From Drosophila pseudoobscura (lineage: Eukaryota > Arthropoda > Insecta > Diptera > Drosophilidae), in contig NC_046681.1 in NCBI RefSeq assembly GCF_009870125.1, forward strand, positions 6,337,001 through 6,401,000: 64,000 nt of DNA, in the 5' to 3' direction. How positions within the stretch are numbered: the first letter of the stretch is position 1; each line of letters opens with the position of its first letter. The translations under genes and the position numbers were made by a program. Below the pieces are notes generated by a model. It was not told the DNA's origin. It searched no databases and saw nothing but the letters and a program-made list of their open reading frames with translations. Positions 24,065 through 35,900 of this stretch are shown one piece after another.

Positions 24065-25733
24065 CTACATAAATAAAAGACGAAACCGAGACACACTCAG
24101 GCCCCCGCACTTTGCTACCAATGGATTTCACTGCGTAAGTTGGCAGCCTTCCCACCTCCACCTCCACCTCCTCCTCTTACGCCCCGAAAAGAACCCAAAC
24201 ACACATCTCCTTGTAACGCATCCTGCAACGCAAGTTCGGTCCAAAATTTATGTACAAACTCACTTAGGCAAGAATGTTTATGCGTTTTGTACGTGTTGGT
24301 TGGTCTGTCTGTCGCTCATGTCCTCCTCCAGTACTTCTATATCCCCCAACCACCGACCAGCAACCCCCAACCGCTCCAAAACATGTCGTTTATTTTGTCA
24401 TTTTGTACGCTCTCTTTTTTTGGTAAATTTTTGAATGCTTTGCTCTCCTGGGGGAAAAGTGTAATGAAATTTCTCCGCACTAATGACTTAAATGCATAGG
24501 AATTTATTCAGCATTTGAGAGCTACTAATTGCCATTGCATTTGATGAAGTTTCGAAAGAATTAGATGAACAAGTTGGGGCCAGGGAATGGCTAGAAATTC
24601 GCATGGTGCCTAAAAATATTTTCTTTCATTTTGGAGGAGCCTTTAAATGTCTCAAATTGTCGGAAGTTCATTCTTTTAGTGGCGAAAAAACTGGAAGTGG
24701 AAGTGGAAATGTTGCATAGCTGAGAGGGAGATTGCCAAGTGAAATCCTGTCATGCTTTGACAACTTTTCCGCTTTTCCTTTCCGCACAGAACAGCTTATT
24801 CCCTTGATCACTTACTGTCTCTCAACTGTCTCAACTGGCGGCCCTTTGGGCCTCTCAGGCGAGAGGCCCAATTATCTGGTGGCACCTTCAATCCCACTTC
24901 AGATGTGGCAGATATTTACATATAATTAGCGCCCACCCAAACCCAAATGGCAGGCCACAGTAGGAGCGACGTTCTCTCTATTTGCCCAACGCTTTTCTTC
25001 TCTTTTTTCGAGCATTTCTTTTGCAGTTTTTCCTACTTTGCATCGCCCCGAAAACTTTGACAATGAAGTTGCAATGATGACGATGCCAAAAAAATAGGAG
25101 GCAAGGCAATATCGTTGGCATGCAGAAAAAGTTTTCGCCTAGAGATGGAAGAAGCATCGAGGCGCCAACTTAATAAGGCCACCAAAAGCGCCGTGCCGCG
25201 CCGCTCGCTTTGGGGGAAGGCAGAGTGGCAACAAAGGGAAAGTGTGGCACCCGATTAAAGGGGGAAAATTATTCCCTTTTTTGATGCAACATTGCACTCT
25301 CAATTGCTAAAGTTCTACCATCTTCAATCCATCAGAAAATTGCACGGTTTTGCAGCGGCAGTGCGGCGTATGCGTAATGTGGCACACACAAGCTCTCCTC
25401 TTTGGCAACGTTAATTGGCATGAGTCAGGACTCATCAAAATGATGACCAAAGCGATGCCGCGGCCACAACAGCAGCCGCCCCCATGGAAGAATCTCAGTC
25501 TCAAACAACAACGTTGATGCTCTGCTGCTGCTGCTGCTGATGATGCTGTTGTTTTCCGTCAAACCAATTATGCGCTGAAGACCAGAGAAGAGTTGGGGTA
25601 TGCCGACAGAAACATACATCCAAGAGCCCCTTTGAAGGCTTGTCCTAGCTCTGCTTCAAATACGACTCAAAAAATCTACAAGCCAAATACAACTTCTCTA
25701 CAATATTTCTGCTACCTTGATAATCCTCAAACA
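23651..25733. other. noncoding between the His-rich peptide ORF and the Ran-like gene
   Basis: Holds the longest GT microsatellite and a CTG/CAG tract near 25.53 kb. A small start-donor pattern (ATGGATTTCACTGC|GTAAGT) at 24121 has no confirmed partner exon. Confidence 0.4.
24032..24063. repeat. (GT)n microsatellite
   Basis: The longest GT run of the window, about 16 units. Confidence 0.9.
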
Positions 25734-26390
25734 ATGTTCAAGGATACATTTAAGTTGGTCCTCGTGGGCGATGGTCAAACGGGCAAAACCTCATTGATAA
25801 GACGCCATCTCAAGGGCACTTTTGATGAGTTCTATAGGCCCACCGTAGGACACGAGGTTAAGGATCTAGAGTTCCAGACAAAACGAGGACCTGTCTGCTT
25901 CAGTGTTTGGGACACTGCTGGACAGGATAAGTACGCGGGCCTTCGCGACATATACTACACTGGCAGCCACTGTGCCATCATTATGTTCGATGTGACCTCA
26001 CCCTCGAGCTACAGCAGGGTTGCCTACTGGCATCGCGAAATATTGGCCACCTGCGGCCGCATACCCATTGTTCTGTGCGGCAACAAGGCAGAGATCATCA
26101 AGGATCGCAAGGTCTTCAAAGGCCATAAAGTGCACCATTGGGAGTTTCAGTACTTTGATATTTCGGTGAAGAACAACTACTGCTGCGAGGAGCCTTTTCT
26201 CAGTCTCTTCTATCAGCTGATTGGCGAGCGTTTCAAATATTGTGCCATAGTGCGTCCGCACCTCACGATGATACAGGAGGTGGAAAACGAAGATAAAGAA
26301 GATCTTGAGATGGAGATCGAACATAAAGATGATCTTGAAATGGAGATCGAAGAGGAAGCTCAACAGGCGTTACCATTGGTGGATTTTTAG
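25734..26390 (+). CDS. diverged Ran-family small GTPase (Ran-like), 218 aa, intronless
   Basis: This is a small GTPase of the Ran type; Ran directs nucleocytoplasmic transport. Seen: G1 GDGQTGKTS at residues 12-20, the switch I Thr at 37, G3 WDTAGQ at 59-64 with the catalytic Gln at 64, Ran-style LRDIYYTGSHCAIIMFDVTS, G4 as NKAE at 117-120, and G5 ISVKNNY at 143-149. Canonical Ran has GDGGTGKTT, NKVD and SAK, so the guanine-contacting Asp is replaced by Glu. The C-terminus is acidic, as in Ran, but is rebuilt around a duplicated DLEMEIE unit. The start is the first in-frame ATG; the open frame upstream has none. It is a single exon with AATAAA at 26444, so a retrogene is likely. Independent Ran retrogenes with male-biased expression are known in Drosophila. 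Whether this one binds GTP normally cannot be told from sequence. Confidence 0.88.
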   Translation: MFKDTFKLVLVGDGQTGKTSLIRRHLKGTFDEFYRPTVGHEVKDLEFQTKRGPVCFSVWDTAGQDKYAGLRDIYYTGSHCAIIMFDVTSPSSYSRVAYWHREILATCGRIPIVLCGNKAEIIKDRKVFKGHKVHHWEFQYFDISVKNNYCCEEPFLSLFYQLIGERFKYCAIVRPHLTMIQEVENEDKEDLEMEIEHKDDLEMEIEEEAQQALPLVDF

Positions 26391-26443
26391 CCTAAAAAAA
26401 CATTCATTTTGAAGTTGAGTTCTAAATTGTTATAGTTCCTATG

Positions 26444-26449
26444 AATAAA
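26444..26449 (+). terminator. polyadenylation signal of the Ran-like gene
   Basis: AATAAA occurs 54 nt after the TAG of the Ran-like ORF, on the same strand, in AT-rich sequence. It is the nearest consensus signal and gives a short 3' UTR. Confidence 0.55.
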
Positions 26450-29400
26450 CATTAAATTAAAGAATTTACGTGATAAAATTATGAACAAACTGCAACCCTT
26501 TCAATGGTTGAACAATGGTACCCGACTGACTCATAATCCATAGGCACATTGCATGTCCATAGTACCAATCAGCACTTTCGGATGAGCGGAGTTTTAAATA
26601 AATGGCTCGTACTCGAATGCGCGAAGAAGAATCGAAGCTGATGTAAATGCGTAATGGACAATCAGTATTTGTGGTCGAATGATTGACTCCATTTTGCTAT
26701 AAGTTAATAATCTATTAAGTTGATAACTGAATGAAGAGCTAAAAGATAATATATATTTATACCAGTCTCCTGTGTCCAGTATCCTCTTTTGAGCCTAACG
26801 AGCCACTGCAAAAATTTCATTGATTGTTGGCGACTTGTATGCGGCACGATTGAGTTGCAATTGATGGGCATTCCACTTGCAACATGACGAATAAATATTG
26901 CTACTGGACTCTCCCCGAAAGCCGCAAATGTTATCACAATTTTATGGGAGTTGAAAAATTAAATTTCACGCCACACTGCCTGCAAATTGTGTGCGTCTGC
27001 TGCTTTAACTCCTCCATATGCATATTTTTATGGCCCAACTCTCGCGGGACGCTGGCTAACCAGCCAAAAGCAAATTGTTGTCAGCTGTGTGTTTGTTCTA
27101 GTTTTCAGCTGCAGAATAGCTACAAAAAGAGCGCACCAATACGCTCCAAAATATTTGCTTAATGGCATTTTATACTGCGATATTTATCCATATATCAAAA
27201 TGTATGGCTGCCATGGATAACGCTTTATCCTCTACGAATGTCTCCTATTGTTTATGTTTTTTCGCACGCCGAGTGTCATTTAAGTGCATTAATCCGTGAA
27301 GAAAAATAAGATTTTGCCTATTTCTAGTTATCTGGATATGGGAAAATGTTTTTAAGAAGAGTTCAAAGTTTATACACGGTTCTGGTAGAGAAGTAGGGGC
27401 AGTATAAAGCGTTTTTACCACAGATATCTGTATTTAGTCATCATTATATGTACTATTCAAAGACTTACAGATATGTATTAGAGCCCTGCATTTGTTCGGT
27501 CAGTTAGAATCAGCATCCCAGATCTCTTATTCCATAAAAACGCTTGCTGAAAACGGACTGAATGAAGCAGGTATTGCCATTTAACTATGTTGGGCTGAAA
27601 ATTTCGGATTTTTGCACTCGCTCACTCTTCATTGGATTTTCTGGTAGAGACGGCGAGTGAACAACACACAAGAAGAGAAAGGAAAATCTTCAATTATATA
27701 TAACCTCTAGTGGCAATTTAAGTCTAAAATTATAAAAAGACTCTTGAACAGTGTAAATATCTAGCGGAATGTCTTTTATCGTTCGAATGTATTACTAAAC
27801 AATTGGAAAATAATTTTTCAGTAGAGGCTGACTCCTGTTTCTCTTACTCTTTTTGTACTCCTATACGACTAAGCACTTCAGGAGTTTTATTCGCAGAATT
27901 TATTAGATTTTCTTTAATATTTATTTAAGATTCATTAAATTGTCATCCAATCGTTCGTTAATCAATTTTCAATTATGATTTCTCGTCTAAAATCTGGCAA
28001 CAAGTGAAAAACGAAGCAAAATACTCAACACCTAAAGTGAGACATCCTGCTCCTGCGCCAAGTCCCCCTCTCTTTTGCCACCCTGACAACTGTTGTCGTT
28101 AAGTAAATATGTTTTTGTTTTTCCATTGCTATTTATATTTATTTTACGATTAAGACCAAGCGAAACAGATTTGTTGACGCCATCAAGATGGAGGCTGACT
28201 GCCTACACGGCCGTAACATTAAATGAAAATTAATTGTAATGACATGAGGCCAAGACTTCGTTTATTACGGAGCGGAGCTCCATAAAAGCGCCATAAAAGC
28301 CACAAACATAAAAGCTGGAAGGAAGCACTTGAAACGGAAGGAAGGAATGGGAATGTGAATGATTGTGTGCGCGAGAACCTGAATCAATCAATCAATTCAG
28401 GTTTTATATGATTCTATAGCCATAAAAACGCTACTGGTAAAAGTCAATCAAAAACAATAAATCCGTTGAGAGAAAAAATATTACTTTTTCACACTAGAAT
28501 GAGGTTACGGTGGAATAAAAACCTGCAAATAAATTGTGTAACGAAAAGTGCCACAAATTGCGAGGCAAGCAAGTCGTTTTACCCACGAAATGAAACCAAT
28601 TAAATTGCACTACATATATGTACTATTTTAAGGGAAATTCTTTTATAATAGCATTTTTACCCATGAGAAACGGGAGGAACGGAAGAAGGCTCCCCCTCTC
28701 TGAGAAACGTGTACAAAATGTCTGTCTACGGGAGAAACGTGCTGTCAATAAAAGATTTGCATCGACATAGACATCGGCAGATGCCAGAAGGGTTTTCGTT
28801 GCATCCAGAGAGAGAGAGAGAGAGAGAGATCTAGAGATGTAGTAGGAATTTATTTTTGTTGCAACATTTTGCAAGCATTTACCGAACGTGATTTGAGTTA
28901 CTTATCGAACATAAATCTTCCTTTTCCAAGCACTCACTCACCTTTCACCCCTCCTCATACCCCGACCGGAGTACTCTTACGGTATGTACATATAATGTGT
29001 GCCAAAGGTGCACACACAAAACGCACATCCTTTGCGAGTCCTTGTTTGGCTTAGGTGTGCAACACATGTATTTTTTTCGTGCCAGCAGCAGCATTTCAGG
29101 TAGAGCCTCTCGCTTATTGCTTCCATATAAGGTCCACTGGATGGGATATTTGCATGGCATGCAAAATGAAGGATTCTTTCTGTTGCCGAAAATGAAATTC
29201 ATGCTTAAATTGGGAAATATTCGAAGCTTTTCCGACAACCAAAAAACAAGAAACAGTTCATTCGTAAATTACATTCTCGTAAACGAAACGAATGAAAACC
29301 ATACACTAAAGTCATATGAATACTGCATAAAATCTTTTGGTTTGGAGAGGGTATCAGATTTCTTGTGTATTTTCTTAGAGCGACCTGGAGCTTGAACAAA

Positions 29401-29474
29401 TTTCAGATTAAATATTGTTTCATATTTAATTTTATTATGAATTCCGTTTTTGCTTCGGTTTCCCATATCCACAG
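26450..29474. other. noncoding between the Ran-like gene and the 29.5-kb exon
   Basis: AT-rich, with a GA microsatellite at 28.8 kb. I see no supported gene, though an upstream exon of the 29553 gene could be hidden here. Confidence 0.4.
28807..28829. repeat. (GA)n microsatellite
   Basis: About 11 AG units. In flies such tracts can bind GAGA factor, but nothing here shows it. Confidence 0.85.
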
Positions 29475-29553
29475 ATCATCTACTCACATTTGCCCGCCTA
29501 TAGAGAAGGAGAAGAACTCCGACTATGACTACACCTTCTCCGGCTTCTGGTAG
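29475..29553 (+). CDS. terminal exon (or C-terminus of a 38-aa ORF) of an unidentified gene
   Basis: A pyrimidine-rich acceptor, CCCATATCCACAG, is followed by an open frame ending at TAG 29553. It reads SSTHICPPIEKEKNSDYDYT then FSGFW. From residue 9 on nearly every codon ends in G or C (GAG AAG GAG AAG AAC TCC GAC and onward), which is typical of Drosophila coding DNA and unlike the AT-rich surroundings. The other two frames hit stops. AATAAA follows at 29585. The frame needs entry phase 2. A possible upstream donor with matching phase is CTTACG|GTATGT at about 28981, but the exon before it is unproven. Without splicing, an in-frame ATG at 29437 would give a 38-aa product. The family is not recognised. 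Confidence 0.45.
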
Positions 29554-29774
29554 ACCACAATTCTTGCTATGCTCAAGAAAAGGGAATAAACAGCTTCTCA
29601 ATCATACTTGAGACTCATATCAGACTAAACTATATTTGCCATGTTTCTGTAAATTAATTTAAGTCAAAAGTGTTTTAGAATGTTAAGAAATCGAGAATAC
29701 TAAAATATCGGCTCTAACTTATGCGGGGAACATCGAAAGCCACTTCTTCAGAGGATTGGATGCGAACTGCAATG

Positions 29775-29968
29775 CTACAACCTCAAGTGGAGAACTTGGA
29801 AAGAAACACGCCAAATGCCCAATACAATGAGTTGTATGTACATCGAAATTGAATGAATATAGCAAGAACCAGACACTTACCACCTACGACAGACTGGAAA
29901 CTATGCAGCAAGAATATTGTACCCGAAAGCATGTCTGCACATTTTTGTTTGAAATGGTTGCTTAACAT
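29775..29968 (-). CDS. possible two-exon microprotein, 35 aa, single membrane segment
   Basis: On the minus strand ATG at 29968 (context TAGAAAATG) opens 29 codons that end at a strong donor, GGTG|GTAAGTG, after 29881. An 86-nt intron ends with a pyrimidine-rich TTTCTTTCCAAG, and exon 2 (29794-29775) completes the frame with six codons and TAG. The product begins MLSNHFKQKCADMLSG and continues with a hydrophobic stretch of about 20 residues to the C-terminus. That shape fits tail-anchored or mitochondrial microproteins, but I recognise no family. It converges on the plus-strand exon ending at 29553. Because it is so short, the splice sites are the main evidence. Confidence 0.25.
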
Positions 29969-32900
29969 TTTCTACTAATTTTAATAACAGGAACAGGAAA
30001 GAACCCTGAACAGGAACCTTTTCGCGCAGGGAGGCTTCTCCTTTAAAAACAATAAAAGAATAAAAGAATCAAATGAAAAATACTGCACTGTATTCCTGTG
30101 ATTTTGTATAAAAATACTCTCTCAAAGTTTAGGTCACGGTAGCAAGGAAAGGAAAAATAGCTTTTAGGGAGGAATTAGAGAAATCAGAATATTTTCTTAA
30201 AACATTATACGTTTCTCATAAATATCCACCCGACTTAAGGTCAGTAAGCTCAGAGAAACCCTCATTGAAAAAGCATTCCATAAAAGCAACATTCTGTACA
30301 AAAAAAGAGATTAATACTTGACTTTTTCTAGTCCATAAATGACCCAAATTCAAAGCAATTAAATTCGATTTATGCTGCCAAATCAAATGACAATCTTCTC
30401 TAGTTACGTATGATTTTATGTTGTTAAAATGTCAGACACATTTTTCATGATTTTTGTAGAGCAGCAACCTTTGCCTGAAATTTCATACAAACTAAAAAGC
30501 ATTTCTCGTTTGATTTAGTATGTGAAAAAGTGTTATAGTGTTCGGAGTGAAATTTGATAATCGTTCGTCAAAGGGAATAAACTGAAAAATTTGTGACGAT
30601 TAACAAACAAAACAAAAGTAAGTCAAAGTGAAAATAAAGTGCCAAGAGAAATGTATCAATGCAAAAACTTTTATTTTTTTTTTATTCGAAAATCCCTTAA
30701 GTACGAAAGCAACCCATTTGACTATGGTTCTCCAATTTAATATCAGACACATTGATTGAAGTCTCGACATTTGCAATTGCTGGTGCATTTTATTGACTTT
30801 CATTCCAGCTCCTCCAATCCTCGATTCGGGGTGTATCCACCCATTTCAGTGCCTTCCATCAATGTTAATTGCCTCGGCGTTCCACTCGATTTTCTGTGCG
30901 TGTGTTTTCGCTTTTAAATTGCCCTGGAAATCGGTTGTGCCCCCGAAAAATCATTGAATGCAGCCAAATTTTTACTGCAATTGAATCAACACCCACAACA
31001 GAGACTACTCGATTTACCCCCGCCGTTGTTCTCTCTGATCCTTTTTCGTTTAATGGCAGCCAAGAGTCAAATTGAATTTTATTCCCCAGAACCCATAACT
31101 ATTACCCGTCGACCCAACGATAGACCCCCACAGCCATAAACAGACAGAGCCAGAGCCATAAGCAGACCCATCAATGGGCCCCCAATTCAACCCAGAAAAA
31201 AACCCCATCCCCTCGACCATCTATCAATTCAATGCTGACCCAAACAGTTTTTCAAATTGCCAGGCCTTCAATTAGCTGCATAAAGTTCAAGTTTCATTTT
31301 CAATTTATGCATTTTCATATTGCAAAAAATATAGCATATAAAAAAGAGGCTAGAAAAAACAAGCGAGGCTAAAAAAAGGGTGGAAAATCGCTGGGGGAGA
31401 GAGAGAGAAAAATTATTCATAATCGTTGGAATGGCTTCCGAGTTCTGCACAGTGCCAACTGTTTGGCAGTTGGCCAATGGATTATTGAATAGAAAGGAAC
31501 CGTAAAACGGCTTAAGCGAAGAGCAAAGAAGCCCCCAGGGGATGGCAAAGAGGCTGAACTTGTTGCCATTTGCAGTCAAATATCTGCTGGTGATTACACT
31601 GGGAAAAACATCCACCGGGATTATAGCTAAGGAAAGAATCATCAGGAGAAATGCACATCAAACGGGGATATCGTTCATACCAAAGAATATGAAATACCAA
31701 GATATGATCAGGAACAATCTCTTTTGGTCTATCCTTCGGCTACTCGGCCTTGGGCACTCGTCGGCTAGTTTTGGTCCCCTGAATCCAATAACAAAATACA
31801 CAGCCTGTTATGGAATTTATTCCTGATGCAGCATCTTTTTATTTTATAATCGTAGATCGTATTCAATGCAGTTATTTGGTGGAAAACTAATATTTCTATG
31901 GAAAATACTTACCATATTATTCCCCTTTTTCTACCGCTTTAGTTTTGCTTTTTTTTCGCACCAATAAATCAAAAAATTTCCTCCTCAGTGTACTTCATAA
32001 TTATCAATGTCTTTTTGGCCCACAAAAGGCATTTCAAGCCTCGCCTTGTGTTGCCACACACAAAAGAAATGAAAGAAAGAATGCAAGAGAGTGTGGTGCA
32101 AGGCGGAGAAGTGGCAACAACAATTGCAATTGTTTCAATTATGTCGGACAACTTCTCGACTTTATATACCCCCATACATATACAATATATATATAGAGTG
32201 CAGTGCAGCTGGCAAAGTGCATATTGCCACTGCCAGCAGTTTGCAATTATGTCAGGATACGGCAAGGACACCAAACCACATCACTCCTTTTGCAGAGACA
32301 CACATTTCTGCTCTGAAGAGCCCACATCTTTACTCTGAAGAGCCAGGAGCCAGAGCCACATCACAGTCACAGGAGCCACAGACACATCCACATCCACATC
32401 CCAGTCACAGGAGCCAGAGCCAGAGCCAGCGCCGCAACCCAGTCACAGGACTCAGAGTTATATCCCAGTGGCAGGACAGCAGCCAGAGCCACACATCCCA
32501 GACTCCATTCAGACCAAAAGCCGAATTACTCTTAATGCCGTCGCTCTTTTCTTTGTTTTCGTTGTTTTCTCACATTTTCGCACATCTCCCTCTTGCTACC
32601 TCCTGCTGCCCCTCTTCTCTCTGGCTTATTGTGTCTCCGAATACTCGTATAACTTGTATATTTGCGTATTATAATTTGCATAAATTTGCTACTCCAAGAG
32701 GGCCGCAAGAAGATGACAGGGCGGTAAGAGGTGGCGGCTCACAAAACAATTTAATAACCAACAGATACAAGTGACAAAATGAATTATGTTGTTATTCGAG
32801 ACACACTCGAGAGAGGGATGGAGAGATAGACAGAGAGAGCACCTACTTGGGAGGCAAGACTCTCTTTCAAGTGTGGCATGAAGAATGCAGTAAGCGTTGT

Positions 32901-35900
32901 GGGATTTGTGGTATGTGCGAGTGGAAGTGGGTAGATGTTTGTTGTGTCTGCATTTGAGGAGAGTATGCCAGAGGGATTTGAATTAGGAAAGGCAGCAGGG
33001 ATATGACTTGAATTTGGACGGGGTTTAAAAGGAGGAACTATTCTTAGGCTACAGAAAATGTGGGGCTGTGGGAATTAAAAATTAGGTATAAATTCGAGTC
33101 AGAACTCGCTAAATAAATTAAATAAATTTCTAAAGCTTATGTCCTAAAAGTCTTTTAATTCCATTCTTTTCTATATTTTAAAATTTAATTATTGGTTTTA
33201 CCCAAAGGTTAATTGGTAGAGTAACGCTCCCCAAGAAAAACACCCAGTGGTAACAACAAAGCACCTCCAAAGTCTTGCCACGTCGATGACGTCTACAATT
33301 GTAAAAGCAGAAAATGTTGAAAAAAGACAGAGAAAAATGGGGTTTACCAGGAGGGGAGAGGAGAGAAGAGGAGGTTCGGTTTGTGCAATGACAAGTTGTT
33401 GTGATTTAATGTACATATTGGCAGGACCTTCTCTCGTGTCCTTCTCTCTCTGTGAAGCATCGCAATATATATAACCCATATTGCTTTTCCCAGGTTTTCC
33501 ATCTTTTCCCCCCACCCGTCATGGCTGTCGCTGACGGATATATTAAAGCTTCGATTATGCCATCATCAGGAGGAGAAGGACCAGGACAACAGGCGGGGAG
33601 GACCCTCTGTGTGTTTGCTCATGTGTCTGTCTGTCGTGTCTGTTCGGGGGAGAGGGTGCAGGCATTGAGGCAGACAACAAATTGTTAGACGCTACAATGA
33701 ACATTCGATGCGATTGATTGAAAAGTCATCCCGGGAAAGAGGAGATAAAATGCCATTGGTTTATGCTGTTATCACGATGAAAGGGATCTTTTATGCTCAG
33801 GTCTCCCGCCCCGCCCCTCTGCCCTTTATTGTGTGTCAACAAGTTTGGAGGACAAACAATTTAAATTACAAAGCAAACTCAATAAAAATGTTAAAAACTT
33901 TTTCGGCCAACACAAGAGAGAGATATTGTTTAGTTTTTTTTGTTGTAGAGGTCCTTGACATGCATAAGTTATGGCCAAGGCGAAAAAGGATACACAGGAT
34001 GAGGAAGAGCACACAAAGTTTTATAAGAAAAACAAATCGCATCGCTTATTTATAAGCCTGTAAACAGATTTTATGAGCCAAAAGCCTGAATGGAGCCCCT
34101 TCTCCCAAAAAAACAAAGTCCGAAAAGGCGGAGGAAGGAAGTTACAGGAAGAAAGTTGCAATCGCTTCGATCGATTTCTTTGGGGAAACAGGAGTCCAGA
34201 TCCGCTCTATATATCCGCCCCCCCAACCCCACCATATATCCCCCATTTTGGCCAGTTTTCAATTTATTAAAATGACCGTCAAAAATCGTTCTTCTCGGTG
34301 CAAGGAAAAAAAGTTTTGTGCGCTTAACCTAAAACACTTTTTGGACACTTCCCACTTCGTTTTTCCTTTCGTTTATTTGTGTGTGTTTTTTTTTGGCCAT
34401 TTGGCGGGAAAGCGTTGACTGGGTTAAGGCGAAAACTTTTGGCTTGGACAAAAGTTTCTCGTCTCTTGTTTTAGGGGAAGGGGGAGTGCGAGTATGTGGC
34501 TGGGCTTATGATTGCCTTCGGAACGCATCCCCCCGCCCGGTAGTTGTTTTTTCAGACAGCAGCATAATTTTTGATTGGGTAACTTTTTGTCGAGAGTTGA
34601 TATCCTTTTTCGGTTCATTTCTTATGCGGAAAAATCCCTCACACGTGGGGTGGGTGGCGCAGTGTGACCTTTTCCACCTGACTTCCGGCGCGGAAAATGC
34701 GTTAAAGTTGGTTGAACTAGGGGCGAAGTGAAACGGGGGGAGGGGAGGGTGGACTTGGAGAGGAATCAGTAACTGGGAGGAGGCCTAACCTAAATACCGG
34801 AAATGCCCCTTATAATGCGCTTCCGGCTCATGTGAGGGGTCGCCGCATTCCGTGCCCAGACAGCGGGTGGGGGGACACACACCACAGTCGCAGCCACAGC
34901 CCCACGGCCTCACGGGCAAGCCGTTTTGGCTAATCAAAATGTGCAGACAACTGCAAAGGGCAATGCGGGCAGAGGGGGAAATGGGGCGTATAGAGGAGTT
35001 TTTTGACCGCAGCAAGCCCACACATCCTTGCAACTTTAGTTGCAGCACACGTTCACGCTTTTGAGCTCCATTCAAGTTTGCCGAATATTAAGTTTTTACC
35101 GAAAGTTACTAAATTATTGAGAAAAGTTGGAGGTACTTTTAAATTAGAGCTGGGAAAACGTTTAGCCATTACAAAAAACTTTAGACTTGCTTTGGTTCTA
35201 TTATACTTATTTATTCTTTTGGAAGAACAAGACATTTTTCTGTTAAACTGATTTTGACCTCAACAAAGCACTAAAATGTTGGTTACTTTCTATATCAAAT
35301 ATTAATATTTATATTTGCTTCTATAGAATCTCTCATAGGCACAATGCATCTACAAAAATGCTGCAGGCTTTCAGGTTCACTGAGACTTCTCCAATCCGTT
35401 CTTAGTGATGGTCTTTACATGGGAAAAAAGCTTTAATAATTTCCAGATTTAGTCATCTCTATATATAAGGAAATATTACTTCAAAAAACAGGGAAAAGCC
35501 AGCATTTTTACCTCCTTGTGGTTTCAAAGTTTCAAAATTCTTTTTAGGATTCGTGACTTAATGAGAAATAAATGCACTGGAAGGGAGATTCCTATTAGAA
35601 TAGCTTTCTTTTACCATTGAAATATTAATTGATCAATCGAATATCGAATCTACTTATTGATTTTTAAGGCTTGCAGTTCATATGGATCCAGAAACTACAG
35701 TACCATAAAAGAGTTACTTAATAAAGCAATTACAACATACAATATATATCAATCACCTTATTTATAAAATTTTACTATGAAAAAGCGCTTCTCTACCTCA
35801 TAAATCTCCACCTTTTGTTACATTTTTCCCAAAATGTATTCCACTACTAGTATCTCTGATTAAGTCTCAATCAGTAAAGGTATTCATTTCTTTCTTCTTG

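Noticed and set aside
28997-29395. 132-codon plus-strand frame just before the 29.5-kb exon
   Set aside because: Its possible donor near 29349 is in phase 0, but the terminal exon needs phase 2. The minus strand is open too, so the signal is weak.
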